DNA of 64,000 nt from an uncultured beta proteobacterium (GTDB taxonomy: Bacteria > Pseudomonadota > Gammaproteobacteria > Burkholderiales > SG8-41), in NCBI GenBank assembly GCA_903889565.1, contig CAISYC010000036.1, forward strand, positions 17,762 to 81,761, read 5' to 3'. Below the pieces are notes generated by a model. The model saw only the letters and a program-made list of their open reading frames with translations. It ran no database searches and had not been told where the DNA came from. Shown one piece after another: positions 8,456 to 17,456 of this stretch; the stretch's first letter is position 1, and the number at the start of each line of letters is the position of its first letter. The position numbers and the translations under genes were made by a program.

Positions 8456-9535
8456 TTACCGAACCGGCGCCACACCGGGGTCGAACGGCAATGCGCCGGC
8501 GAGTCCGGTTTCGCTTGCGATGCGCGCCAGATCGGCGAGCGTGTCCTCCGGCAGCAGCAAGCCGTCGCGCCGGTTGGCGAGGTTGTTGTTGGCCTCGATC
8601 TCGCCGGGATAGAACACTTCGTCGTGCCCCTTGGCGAGCGGCACTGATTTCAATTCGGCGATGTATTGCTCCATGCGCGCATTGAATTCTGCGAGCGGCT
8701 GGAAGGCCTCGATATTGATCGCGATCATGAAGTGGCCGCAGTTGCTTTTCTCGGCGGTCTTGTAGGGGCTGTGCACCTGCGACAGAAATCCGCTGCCGGT
8801 GAGCACGCCCGATAGCACATCGACCATCATCGCCAGCGCATAGCCCTTGTGCCCCGCCATCGGCAGGATAATGCCGTCGATCGCGGCCTGCGCGTCGGTG
8901 GTCGGCGCGCCGTTCTGGTCGATCGCCCAGCCTTCCGGGATCGGCTGGTGCTTGTTGCGCGCGAGATAAATCTTGCCGCGCGCCACCCCCGTGTTCGCCA
9001 TATCCATCAGGAAAGGCGGGTGTTTGCCGGCCGGGGTGGCCACCGAAAACGGATTGGTGCCGATGATTTTTTTGCGTCCGCCCCAGGGCGCCATTGCCGG
9101 GCCGCCGTTGCTGGTGAGAAACATCGCGCAACCGTCCTGCGTGCCCACGCGCGTGTAATACATGCAGGTGCCGAAATGATTCGACATGCGCACACCGACC
9201 GCACCGAGGCCGTGAACCTTGGCGCGCTTGATGGCCTCGCGCGTGGCGAGTTCGGTGACGACGTGACCGACGCCATCGTGGCCGTCGATCACCGCGATCG
9301 TTCCCGCATCGACGACGAATTCCGGTTTGGTTACCGGCTTCATCACGCCGTTGCGGATGCGGTCGAGATACCAGCCCAGCCGCAACACGCCGTGCGATTG
9401 ATGGCCCCACAGGTCGGCCTGCACCAACGTGTCGGCGACGAGGCGCGCGTCGGCCTCCGGCATGCCCGCGCCGGCATAAACAGCGGCGGCGAAGTCGAGC
9501 AGTTTTTGCGCGTCGATGCGCGGTGTTGTAGTCAT
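8456..9535 (-). CDS. Ldh family oxidoreductase (malate/L-lactate/ureidoglycolate dehydrogenase type)
   Basis: NAD(P)-dependent 2-hydroxyacid dehydrogenase of the non-Rossmann LDH2/MDH2 family, 359 aa, about the usual length. Visible family features are the N-terminal domain DARLVADTLVQADLWGHQSHG, the catalytic-site HQSHG histidine, RMSNHFGT near residue 120, and TNPFSVATP plus a D-MANTGVARGK segment in the cofactor region. The C-terminal FYPGEIE is also typical. It is convergent with the formyltransferase gene and lies downstream of a Bug receptor, suggesting uptake and oxidation of a hydroxy acid. Confidence 0.88.
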   Translation of the reverse strand: MTTTPRIDAQKLLDFAAAVYAGAGMPEADARLVADTLVQADLWGHQSHGVLRLGWYLDRIRNGVMKPVTKPEFVVDAGTIAVIDGHDGVGHVVTELATREAIKRAKVHGLGAVGVRMSNHFGTCMYYTRVGTQDGCAMFLTSNGGPAMAPWGGRKKIIGTNPFSVATPAGKHPPFLMDMANTGVARGKIYLARNKHQPIPEGWAIDQNGAPTTDAQAAIDGIILPMAGHKGYALAMMVDVLSGVLTGSGFLSQVHSPYKTAEKSNCGHFMIAINIEAFQPLAEFNARMEQYIAELKSVPLAKGHDEVFYPGEIEANNNLANRRDGLLLPEDTLADLARIASETGLAGALPFDPGVAPVR

Positions 9536-9623
9536 GAATTTTTCCGTTTAACTTTTAACAAAAACAAGTCGCCGCGCCCCTCGCCCTGTCCCGCTACGCA
9601 CAGACGGGTGCGGGAACATTTGA

Positions 9624-10589
9624 CTACTCCGGCTTGATGCCAGAACTCTGCACCACCTTCGCATAAAGCGCGCTTTCCCGGCGGATATGTGCGGCAAGCT
9701 GCTCGCCGGTTGCGGCGACAACTTCGCCGCCCTGGCTGGCGATGCGCTCGCGCACATCCGGGCGCGCCAGCACGGTCATGAAGTCGGCCTGCAGTTTGGC
9801 GTTGATCTCGCGCGGCGTGCCGGCCGGCGTGAAAATGCCGACCCAGGTCGTGATGTCGAATTCGGGATAGGTCTCGGCGATGCCGGGCACCTGCGGCAGC
9901 ACGGCGGCGCGTTTGGCCGACGACACCGCGATGACGCGCACGCGGCCCGAATTGATATGCGTCATCGCGCCCGTGATGTTGGCGAACATCAGTCCGCACT
10001 GCCCGGCAATCACGTCGATAAACGCCGGTGCCGCGCCTTTGTACGGAACATGGTTCATCCGGATGCCGGAGAGCGCCTGCAAATGCTCCATTGCGAGGTG
10101 TTGCAGGTTGCCGACGCCGGCGGAGGCGTAATTGATCTGGCCCGGGCGCGTTTTCGCGAAGCTCACCAGTTCCCTGACGCTCTTCACCGGCAGCGACGGA
10201 TGCACCACCAGCACCATCGGCGAGGCCGACACGGTGACGACCGGAACGAGGTCGCGCTGCGCGTCATAGGGCATTTTTTTCAGCAGATTCGGATTGATCG
10301 TGATGGGACCGGCATTGCCGAGCAGCAGCGAATAGCCGTCGGGCGGCGATTTCGCGATCGCCTCGGCGCCGATGTTGCCGCCGGCGCCGCCGCGGTTATC
10401 GACCACCACGGCTTGCTTCCACAATTCGGTCAGATGCGGACCAAGCAGGCGCGCGAGTTCGTCATACGGCCCCCCGGCAACAAAGGGCACCACGATGCGC
10501 ACCGGCTTCGACGGATAGGTTTGCGCCTGCGCCGGAATGACGGCAATACAGGCGAGCGCGGCAATCAACGGCAATCTTGTGTTTGACAT
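9624..10589 (-). CDS. Bug-family substrate-binding protein (2 of 9)
   Basis: 321 aa. The signal peptide ends at IPAQA-QTYP. Signature segments are VPFVAGGPYDELAR, VVVDNRGGAGGNIG and SPPDGYS; the C-terminus reads HIRRESALYAKVVQSSGI. The start is ATG 10589: GAGGTG lies 6 nt upstream of it, whereas the longer frame begins at a GTG that overlaps this ribosome binding site. The tyrosine after GGP (YDE instead of TDI) is unusual for the binding loop. It is likely co-transcribed with the Ldh gene 88 nt downstream. Confidence 0.9.
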   Translation of the reverse strand: MSNTRLPLIAALACIAVIPAQAQTYPSKPVRIVVPFVAGGPYDELARLLGPHLTELWKQAVVVDNRGGAGGNIGAEAIAKSPPDGYSLLLGNAGPITINPNLLKKMPYDAQRDLVPVVTVSASPMVLVVHPSLPVKSVRELVSFAKTRPGQINYASAGVGNLQHLAMEHLQALSGIRMNHVPYKGAAPAFIDVIAGQCGLMFANITGAMTHINSGRVRVIAVSSAKRAAVLPQVPGIAETYPEFDITTWVGIFTPAGTPREINAKLQADFMTVLARPDVRERIASQGGEVVAATGEQLAAHIRRESALYAKVVQSSGIKPE

Positions 10590-10655
10590 TATCGACACCT
10601 CGAAAACTTGGCTGACCGCCGGAAATGACGTGCTCTCCGGATACTCAATCCCGCA

Positions 10656-11636
10656 TCAATTCTCGGCCTTGATGCTGGCGGTCTTGATCACATGCGCCCA
10701 CTTCGCCGACTCGGATTTTATTTTGGCGGTGAATTCCTCCGGCGTGCTGCCGATCACCTCGGAACCCTGCGCACCAAGCAGATCGCGCAGATCCGGTTGC
10801 CGCGCGACCTTCATCAGTTCCGCATTGAGACGCGCAACAATCGCCGGCGGCGTCTTCACCGGCACCACGACGCCGTGCCATGACGTAGTTTCATAGGTCG
10901 GGTAACCGGATTCGGCGACGGTCGGAATATCCGGTGCCGAATGCGCGCGCCTGGCGCTCGTCACCGCCAGCGCGCGTATGCGATTGGACTTCAGGTAAGG
11001 CGTCGCCGGCAGCAGGTTGATGAACCAGATCTGGACCTGGCCGGAAATCACATCGGTCACCGCCAGGCTCGCTCCCTTGTACGGCACATGCACGAGATCG
11101 ATGCCGGCAGTGATGCGGAACAGTTCCGCCGACAAATGATTGCCGGTGCCGACGCCGCCGGAGGCAAAGGCGAGTTTGCCGGGATTGGCCTTTGCCAACG
11201 CCACCAGTTCTTTCACGCTGCGCGCCGGCACCGTATTGCTCAGCGCAAACACGTAAGGCGATTCGGACAGCAGCGAGACCGGCGCAAAATCGCGCAGCGG
11301 CTGGTAGGGCAGACCGGGCGTGAGATTGGGCTGCACGGACATCGTGCCGATCACGCCGAGCAGCAGCGTATAACCGTCGGGCACCGCATGGGCCGCGATG
11401 TCGCAGGCGATCACGCCGGCCGCCCCGCCGCGGTTGTCGACGACCACCTGCTGACCAAGCGCTTCGCCGAGCCGCTGGCCGAAAGTGCGCGCGACGATGT
11501 CGGTCGGCCCGCCGGTCGGAAACGGCAGAATCAGACGCAGTGGATGATCGGGATAAGCGCCGGCAGTAACACTGCAGGCAAACAGAGCCGAACACGCTGC
11601 GGCAACCGGCCGTCCGCAACGCACGAAGGCGCTCAT
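10656..11636 (-). CDS. Bug-family substrate-binding protein (3 of 9)
   Basis: 326 aa with signal peptide up to VTAGA-YPD. Signature: LPFPTGGPTDIVAR, VVVDNRGGAAGVIA (glycine replaced where most have GGNIG) and AVPDGYT. It starts with an ATGA overlap on the stop of the Bug gene upstream (11633-11636), so the two receptors are translationally coupled. Tandem overlapping receptor genes are uncommon in operons and may reflect a duplication that diverged in ligand choice. Confidence 0.9.
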   Translation of the reverse strand: MSAFVRCGRPVAAACSALFACSVTAGAYPDHPLRLILPFPTGGPTDIVARTFGQRLGEALGQQVVVDNRGGAAGVIACDIAAHAVPDGYTLLLGVIGTMSVQPNLTPGLPYQPLRDFAPVSLLSESPYVFALSNTVPARSVKELVALAKANPGKLAFASGGVGTGNHLSAELFRITAGIDLVHVPYKGASLAVTDVISGQVQIWFINLLPATPYLKSNRIRALAVTSARRAHSAPDIPTVAESGYPTYETTSWHGVVVPVKTPPAIVARLNAELMKVARQPDLRDLLGAQGSEVIGSTPEEFTAKIKSESAKWAHVIKTASIKAEN

Positions 11637-12601
11637 TCGATCTTCAGACTGATGCGCTTGCCGAGCCGCGCGTATTTCGCGATATCAGCAGCCAGATAAC
11701 GCGCGAATTCGTCAGGCGGCATGCCGACCGGTTCGGCGCCGAGATTATCGATCTTCTCGCGCACGTCCGGCTCCTTCAGCGCCTTCAAGACCTCGGCAAG
11801 CATGCGATCGGTGACTTCGCGCGGGGTCTTTGCCGGCGCATAAAGACCGTACCAGCCGCCGATCTCGGCGTCGCGAATGCCGAGTTCATTCAAGGTCACC
11901 AGATCGGGCAGCAGATGCGAGCGGTGCAGTCCCATTTGCGCAAGGCCGCGCAGACGCCCGGCCTTGATCGGCGGCGCCATCGCGATCGGGCTCGCGAACA
12001 TCATGTCGATATGGCCGCCGAGCAAATCATTGAGCGCCGGCGTCCCGCTTTTGTACGGCACATGGATAATGTCGGTGCCGGTGGCGGCCTTGAACAATTC
12101 GCCCGCCAGATGCAGCGTATTGCCGTTGCCAGCCGAACCGAAGGTCAGCTTGCCCGGGTTCGCCTTCGCCAGCGCGATGAGTTCCTTCACCGATTTGACC
12201 GGCAGCGACGGATGCACGCCGATCACCATGCCGGCCGATTCGCCGATCAGCGTCAGCGCATAAAAATCCTTCAGCGTATCGTAGGGCAGATTCGGATGCA
12301 GCGCCGCATTGGTGGTGTGCGAACCGGTCGTCAGCAGCCACGTATATCCGTCGGGTGCCGCGTGCGCGACCGTTTCCGTGCCGATGATGCTGTTCGCCCC
12401 CGGCCGATTGTCGATCACCACCTGCTGCTTCAGACCCTCGCCGATGCGCTGTCCGAGCACGCGGGCGACGGCATCCGGCGGCCCGCCCGCCGTCCACGGC
12501 ACGACAAAACGGATCGCGCGGTTCGGAAAATTTTGCGCCTGCGCGATCACCAGCTGCGCGCCGCACAGCAGTGCGCCCGCAACCAGCGTAATTTGTTTCA
12601 T
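11633..12601 (-). CDS. Bug-family substrate-binding protein (4 of 9)
   Basis: 322 aa. ATG 12601 is taken as start because GAGGAGGG lies about 9 nt upstream; the longer frame adds 20 residues without a better signal. The signal peptide ends VIAQA-QNFP. Binding-loop segments are VPWTAGGPPDAVAR, VVIDNRPGANSIIG and AAPDGYT, the middle one deviating from the usual GAGGNIG. Its 3' end overlaps the next Bug gene by 4 nt. It lies 69 nt downstream of the DapA-like gene, so DapA-like enzyme and the two receptors probably form one operon. Confidence 0.9.
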   Translation of the reverse strand: MKQITLVAGALLCGAQLVIAQAQNFPNRAIRFVVPWTAGGPPDAVARVLGQRIGEGLKQQVVIDNRPGANSIIGTETVAHAAPDGYTWLLTTGSHTTNAALHPNLPYDTLKDFYALTLIGESAGMVIGVHPSLPVKSVKELIALAKANPGKLTFGSAGNGNTLHLAGELFKAATGTDIIHVPYKSGTPALNDLLGGHIDMMFASPIAMAPPIKAGRLRGLAQMGLHRSHLLPDLVTLNELGIRDAEIGGWYGLYAPAKTPREVTDRMLAEVLKALKEPDVREKIDNLGAEPVGMPPDEFARYLAADIAKYARLGKRISLKIE

Positions 12602-12670
12602 GCGATGACTCCCTCCTCTCGATCGCGGCGGTTCAAACGCGATGTTACTGCATCGCGCCATCCGTCAGCC

Positions 12671-13690
12671 TCACGCGGGATGACGGCCGACAAAAAATGC
12701 ACTGTCCGGATCGGCCGTTACCGACAGGCCGGATTTCTTCAGACCCTCGCGCAGAATGCGCATGTTGCGATCGACGATTTTCATCGTCGGCTGGCGCAGC
12801 GGCCCGCCGTTGAAACCCGCCAGCCACGTTTGATATTTCCAGTCCATGCGGTTGATTACCGCGGTGCCCGGCATATAACTTGCGCCGGCCGCCTTCTGCG
12901 CCATCCGCGCCGGATGGATCTGCCAGTAGATTTTCATCGCCTCATCGAATTTGCCGTCGCGCGCGAGGTTGAACATGCGCGGAATGGTATCGCCGAAATA
13001 ACCGGTGTTGCTGGTGCCCGAGAACTGCATCGGCACCAGCCCCATGAACGGAATCGCGTCGGCTTCGAGCGGGCAGGTCACCACCACTTCATGCGCATGG
13101 TTCTTCCAGGTTTCGACAAAGCCCGCCGGGGTCGGCATGCCGCCCTCCGCCTTGATGCAGACGATGTTGGGAATTTCATTGACCATCTTCTTGATCAGTT
13201 CCGGACTCATGCCGGCCGGATGCACGCGCTCGAAACCCCAGTGCGGCACCGGAAACAGGATCACGCCAAGGCGCGTCGCATCGCAAAACGCTTTCGTGTA
13301 ATCGAAGATGTGCTGTTCGCTCGTGGCATAAAAATTATGCGGATAAGCCAGCAGCACGAGTTCGGCGCCGGCCTTCTCCGCGGCCTGCACGGCGGCGATG
13401 TTCTGCGCCAGCGTGCCGAAAGCAGCGTGATGGATCAGCACAAGTTTGCCGCCGGCTTCGTCGTGCGACCATTCGACGAACTGCCGGTATTCATCGACGG
13501 TGATCGCCACTTCGGAGGCCAGCAGCGTGCCCCAGAATCCGTACTGGATGCAGGTGCGGATGTCGTGCCGTATACCGTTCCCGTTTAGGCGTTCGAGATC
13601 TTGCGTGTACGAGGGGATGACGACATTGGCCATGCCCTTCATGTTTTCGCGGGCCCATGCACGCGCCTCGCTCTTTTCGTAGCGAACCAT
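12671..13690 (-). CDS. Dihydrodipicolinate synthase/N-acetylneuraminate lyase family protein
   Basis: Class I aldolase-type lyase of 339 aa that forms a Schiff base with pyruvate-like substrates. K180 in IVCIKAEGG is the expected Schiff-base lysine. The tyrosine of the usual YNxP motif is replaced (LFPVPHWGF around residue 145), which suggests a non-standard reaction or a decarboxylase/hydrolase. It is longer than DapA (~290 aa) and has a C-terminal extension. Two adjacent ATGs occur; the second (13690) has the better spacing (6 nt) from GAGGAG. Substrate unknown; neighbours are Bug receptors and an ornithine cyclodeaminase-family gene. Confidence 0.85.
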   Translation of the reverse strand: MVRYEKSEARAWARENMKGMANVVIPSYTQDLERLNGNGIRHDIRTCIQYGFWGTLLASEVAITVDEYRQFVEWSHDEAGGKLVLIHHAAFGTLAQNIAAVQAAEKAGAELVLLAYPHNFYATSEQHIFDYTKAFCDATRLGVILFPVPHWGFERVHPAGMSPELIKKMVNEIPNIVCIKAEGGMPTPAGFVETWKNHAHEVVVTCPLEADAIPFMGLVPMQFSGTSNTGYFGDTIPRMFNLARDGKFDEAMKIYWQIHPARMAQKAAGASYMPGTAVINRMDWKYQTWLAGFNGGPLRQPTMKIVDRNMRILREGLKKSGLSVTADPDSAFFVGRHPA

Positions 13691-13728
13691 CATCTACTCC
13701 TCAATGCCGTCGCGATGCGGCGGCGATT

Positions 13729-14736
13729 TTACGTACTGCCCTGCTTTTTACCCTTGACCGTGAGCCCGACCGGCAACTCGGTGCCGAATCCGCGGCTGCG
13801 CGCCTTCTCCAGACAGAGTTCCGCCACCGCCATGTCCTGCAGCGCGGAACCGACCGATTTGAACAGCACAATATTGTCCGCTCTTTGCACCGCCGCGCGG
13901 CGCCCCTGCACCAGATCATGCAGCGAAATCACCTTGTCCGCGAATGCAACGCCGGCCCTGGCCGCGGCCAGCAGATCGCCGGTTTCGTGCATCACTTCAG
14001 CGGGCACGTCGGCGACGATCACTTCGGCGCGGCATATCACGTCCGGATCGACCTCGATCTGTTCGGGCAGCGTCGAGCCGATCGACGCCACCATCACGCC
14101 GGGCTTGAGCCACGCACCTTCAAGAATGGGAATTTCGCCGCGCGCACGCGCCGCGCACAAAATCAGATCGGCGCCTTCGATCGCGCTCTGCGGCGAATCG
14201 GAGGCAATGCAATCGATGTTCAATTCGACGGCGAACCTGCGCGCGCATTTCTCACGGCTGGCCGGCGTCGGACTGAACACCCTCAATGCCGCGATCGAGC
14301 GCACCGCCGCAATCGCCGCCGCATGCGCCTGTGCTTCGTGACTCGAGCCAAGCAGCGCGACGCGCAGCGGTTTTTTCGGCAGAATGCGGTCGGCGGCCAT
14401 CGCCGTGGTACCGGCGGTGCGCAGGTCGGTAATGTGCTTGGCATCGATGAGACACACGAGCTCCGCGGTTTGCCGGTCCCACAGCGGCATCAGATAACTC
14501 AATTGCGGCGTGAGTGCGCGAGCAATGATTTTGGCGCCCATGTGTTTGCCCGCCGGCATCGCCGCCAGCATGCGCAACCATGCACCACCCTTGCGCGCTA
14601 CCACGCGCGGCGGCACCGCCGCCGGCTCGGCGGGTGCTGCATAGGCCGCGGCAAGGCAGGCGATCACCTCGGGCCAATGCAGCAACTCGACGGTGTCCGT
14701 CTCGGTAATGAACAGCAAGGGGTTGATGTCGGACAA
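13729..14736 (-). CDS. Ornithine cyclodeaminase/mu-crystallin family protein
   Basis: NAD(P)-dependent enzyme of 335 aa, cytosolic. Family features: N-terminal FITETDTVELLHW, arginine-containing PPRVVARKGGAWLRMLAAM, Rossmann segment VALLGSSHEAQAHAAAI near residue 145 (GSGxQA is usual; here GSSHEA), and VASIGSTLPEQIEVDP around residue 225. Members reduce Delta1-pyrroline-2-carboxylate or ketimines, oxidise alanine or cyclise ornithine. The start is uncertain: the frame opens with TTG 14736 and no ATG precedes it. It lies 38 nt upstream of the DapA-like gene on the same strand. Confidence 0.85.
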   Translation of the reverse strand: MSDINPLLFITETDTVELLHWPEVIACLAAAYAAPAEPAAVPPRVVARKGGAWLRMLAAMPAGKHMGAKIIARALTPQLSYLMPLWDRQTAELVCLIDAKHITDLRTAGTTAMAADRILPKKPLRVALLGSSHEAQAHAAAIAAVRSIAALRVFSPTPASREKCARRFAVELNIDCIASDSPQSAIEGADLILCAARARGEIPILEGAWLKPGVMVASIGSTLPEQIEVDPDVICRAEVIVADVPAEVMHETGDLLAAARAGVAFADKVISLHDLVQGRRAAVQRADNIVLFKSVGSALQDMAVAELCLEKARSRGFGTELPVGLTVKGKKQGST

Positions 14737-14789
14737 GGGTTCGATCTTGGCGCGAGTGATGAAACAATTATACCGGCGAGCCCGCGCCC

Positions 14790-16160
14790 TCAGTTCTGCA
14801 AATGACGCCGCAGCATCCGCACGTCGCGTATTTTGTCGATGCCCATCACGGCAGCAATCAATGCTTCGGCGCGCCGCCTGCCCATTACCGGCACCAGCAG
14901 CGCGCGACTCTTCGCCGAGATATCTTCACGCGTCATCGGATTGGTCGCGGTCCCGCGCACTTCGCGCGTATGGTGGCGCAATTTACGGCCGTCGCGGGTA
15001 ACGATCTCGGCGATCGCCTGCGTGGTCTTCGCCCTCGACAGCGCGGCACTGCCGACGATCGCGATGCGCTCGCGCAGCTTCAGCACCTTCGGATCGCGCA
15101 CGCGTTTGGCACTGTGCGACGTTTCGAAGGTGATATCGCCGTCAAGCAGCATCAGTGCCGCAAGATGCTGGATGTTGATGTCGGCCATGGTGCGGCCGCT
15201 GACAGTGCGGGCGCCCTGTTCGTCGAGCGATATTTGCACGCGCTCGACATCGGCGGCGGCGACATTGTGTTTGGCCATCAGGTTCGACAAGGCATCGAGC
15301 GGTGCCTGGATCGGGTAACCCACCGGCCAGCGCTTGATCGCGGTCTGCATGATGTCGAAGCGCAAACCGAGGCCGGCGACAAACTGTTCGGGCTCGGCAT
15401 ATTTTTCATGCGCATGAAAAAATCCGCGATCGCCATAGAACACGTCTTCGACACCCGTGAACCGGCTCGCCACCATGGTCGCCGCGGTGACGCCGTTGCG
15501 TGCCGGCATGCCGCCGAAATCGAAGGCCTTTTCGACATGCTCGGTGTCGCGCGCCCAGCACGACAGGCCGGAGGCCTGCTGTGCCGTGTACGACAACAAC
15601 CAGCGCGCCTGATCCGCGTTGATCCCGGCGAGCGCACCGGCTGCCGCGGCAGCGCCGAAGGTGCCGCCGTAACTGTGCGTCGAGTGGCCGGCCGAGCGGA
15701 ATTTTTCAATGCCGAGTGCTTTGGACGTGCGCGCACAGATGTCGTAGCCGACCACCACCGCGCGCAGCAGCGCCATGCCGCTGGAATGCTGGCGCTCGGC
15801 CATCGCCAGCGCCGCCGGCACCACCGCACAACCGGGATGCACCAGTGCGAGGTAATAAGCATCGTCGGTTTCATCCGCATGCGCGAGCATGCCGTTGGCC
15901 AGCGCCGCGTTCACCGCGGTGGTGACGATGCGCGTGCCGAGCACGCAGGCCTCGGGCGTGCCGCCCATGGCACTGACGTATTCGATCGCGCGACGTCCGG
16001 GCAGCAGCGGCGCGCCTGACAACATCGCCGAGAGGGTATCAAGCAGGTGATGCTTGGCGCGTTCGCTGACACGCGCCGGCAGCGCGCGCTTGGCGGCGCC
16101 GGCGATGTAATTGCTCAGCTTGCGCATGACCGGGGAGATGACGGCTTTGGATTTTTTCAT
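14790..16160 (-). CDS. MmgE/PrpD family protein (1 of 2)
   Basis: 456 aa member of the 2-methylcitrate dehydratase/cis-aconitate decarboxylase/immune-responsive-gene-1 family. Recognisable segments are LLDTLSAMLSGAPLLPGR near residue 40, NGMLAHADETDDAY (~95-108), HPGCAVVPAALA, SYGGTFGAAAAAGAL (~163-177) and a small C-terminal domain after residue ~280. It is clearly different from the PrpD at 52839, which has the canonical PrpD C-terminus. Substrate unknown. It lies 53 nt upstream of the OCD-family gene. Confidence 0.87.
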   Translation of the reverse strand: MKKSKAVISPVMRKLSNYIAGAAKRALPARVSERAKHHLLDTLSAMLSGAPLLPGRRAIEYVSAMGGTPEACVLGTRIVTTAVNAALANGMLAHADETDDAYYLALVHPGCAVVPAALAMAERQHSSGMALLRAVVVGYDICARTSKALGIEKFRSAGHSTHSYGGTFGAAAAAGALAGINADQARWLLSYTAQQASGLSCWARDTEHVEKAFDFGGMPARNGVTAATMVASRFTGVEDVFYGDRGFFHAHEKYAEPEQFVAGLGLRFDIMQTAIKRWPVGYPIQAPLDALSNLMAKHNVAAADVERVQISLDEQGARTVSGRTMADINIQHLAALMLLDGDITFETSHSAKRVRDPKVLKLRERIAIVGSAALSRAKTTQAIAEIVTRDGRKLRHHTREVRGTATNPMTREDISAKSRALLVPVMGRRRAEALIAAVMGIDKIRDVRMLRRHLQN

Positions 16161-16252
16161 CGGAAATTCATGAACGGTTATTTTTAAGAGCAGAAATGAA
16201 AAGCGGCCCGTTCAGGGCCGCATTTCATTGAACGACTGCTCGTGAACGATGC

Positions 16253-17260
16253 TTACTTGACCGCATACGGATTCACCGGCGAACCAACCCCGCCAGTGAT
16301 CGGCAACGCGGGCGCGCAGAACATGAATTCGTAGACACCGTCTTCGGCGCAGGCCTTGGACAATCCGCCGAGATCGAAAATCTCGCCGACCGTCAAGCCC
16401 ATGATCGGGATCGCGATCCAGTGCCACGGCTGATTGGTGTCTTCGGTTTCATTCGGCCGCACTTCGGCGCCCCAGGTGTCGGTGACGATGGCCGCGACTT
16501 CCTTCTTGTGCAGCCAGTCGAGCGTTTCGAAGGCGAGGCCCGGTGCATCGCCGCCCGAATAACCATCCCAGTTCTTGTCGGCGAATTTGCGCTCGACGTG
16601 GCCGGTGCGCACGAGCAGGAAGTCGCCGCGGCGCACTTCGACGCCGAGTTTGTCGGCGGTGAAATCGAGGATTTCATTGGTGACGGCAAAACCGTCGGGC
16701 AGCCATTTCATGCCGAGCGCCTTCGGCACGTCGAGCAGCACGCCGCGGCCGATCATTTTTTCCTTGGTCTTTTCGATGCCGCCCTTCAGCGCGCCGGCGC
16801 TGGTGACGGTGCGGCAGTCGTAGCCGTTCCACATGTGGTCGTAGTACATGATGTGGCCGAGGCCGTCCCACTGCGTGCCGCATTGCAGCGGCATGATGAT
16901 GATGTCGTCGGTGCCGCGGATCTTGCGGTGATCGAGCACGCCCGAATAGGCGTCGGTGCCGGTGCGCGTCATCAGGTGGATCGGATTGAAGCGGCCGAGC
17001 GCCGGGTATTTGGTCTTGCCGCCCTGCGGGCCGGTCTGGTCATAGTTCAACGCCAGCGAAATCACCTGGCCTTTGGTAACGAGGCGGCAGGCCTCGACGA
17101 TGCAATCGGGCGTGACGAAATTCAGCGTGCCGATTTCGTCGTTCTTGCCCCAGCGGCCCCAGTTCTTCAGGCGCTTGGCGGCGGCATGCACGTCTTTGCG
17201 CGTCAGCTTGCGGTTGCGTTTTTCGATGGTATTCTTGATTTTCGGTTTGCGCACGGCCAT
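16253..17260 (-). CDS. Cyclase family protein (kynurenine formamidase-like)
   Basis: Metal-dependent hydrolase of 335 aa. The family's HxGTHxDxxxH site is represented by CGTQWDGLGH around residue 127, with the H after GT replaced by Q. RRGDFLLVRTGH (~210) and a late AIVTDTWGAEVRP (~262) are typical of the plant/bacterial cyclase branch (KynB, isatin hydrolase). ATG at 17260 is preceded by GGGAGA. It may hydrolyse a cyclic amide or lactone feeding the adjacent catabolic genes. Confidence 0.83.
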   Translation of the reverse strand: MAVRKPKIKNTIEKRNRKLTRKDVHAAAKRLKNWGRWGKNDEIGTLNFVTPDCIVEACRLVTKGQVISLALNYDQTGPQGGKTKYPALGRFNPIHLMTRTGTDAYSGVLDHRKIRGTDDIIIMPLQCGTQWDGLGHIMYYDHMWNGYDCRTVTSAGALKGGIEKTKEKMIGRGVLLDVPKALGMKWLPDGFAVTNEILDFTADKLGVEVRRGDFLLVRTGHVERKFADKNWDGYSGGDAPGLAFETLDWLHKKEVAAIVTDTWGAEVRPNETEDTNQPWHWIAIPIMGLTVGEIFDLGGLSKACAEDGVYEFMFCAPALPITGGVGSPVNPYAVK

Positions 17261-17456
17261 GACTCAGTCTCTCCCTTAAGTGTGTTGTAGGCAGATGGGA
17301 TTTAAAGCGGAACGCGGAGTCTAGCAAATTGCGACGCGTGGCGCGAAACACCAGCACCTTCCCCCCTTGCCGGAGAAGGCGGGGATGGGGGGGGGGGGAG
17401 ATTGCGAATTCCCCCACCTCAATCCTCCCCCTCAAGGGGGAGGGTATTTCATGGAT

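Noticed and set aside
14740..14775. Strong promoter (TATAAT) upstream of the OCD-family gene
   Set aside because: TATAAT is present on the minus strand but no acceptable -35 lies 16-18 nt before it, and it is so close to the coding start that it cannot be told from chance.
17388..17400. Run of 12 or more G as an assembly or phase-variation signal
   Set aside because: It lies in the non-coding gap downstream of the peroxiredoxin gene and is not in a promoter or frame I could identify; length could simply be a sequencing artefact.
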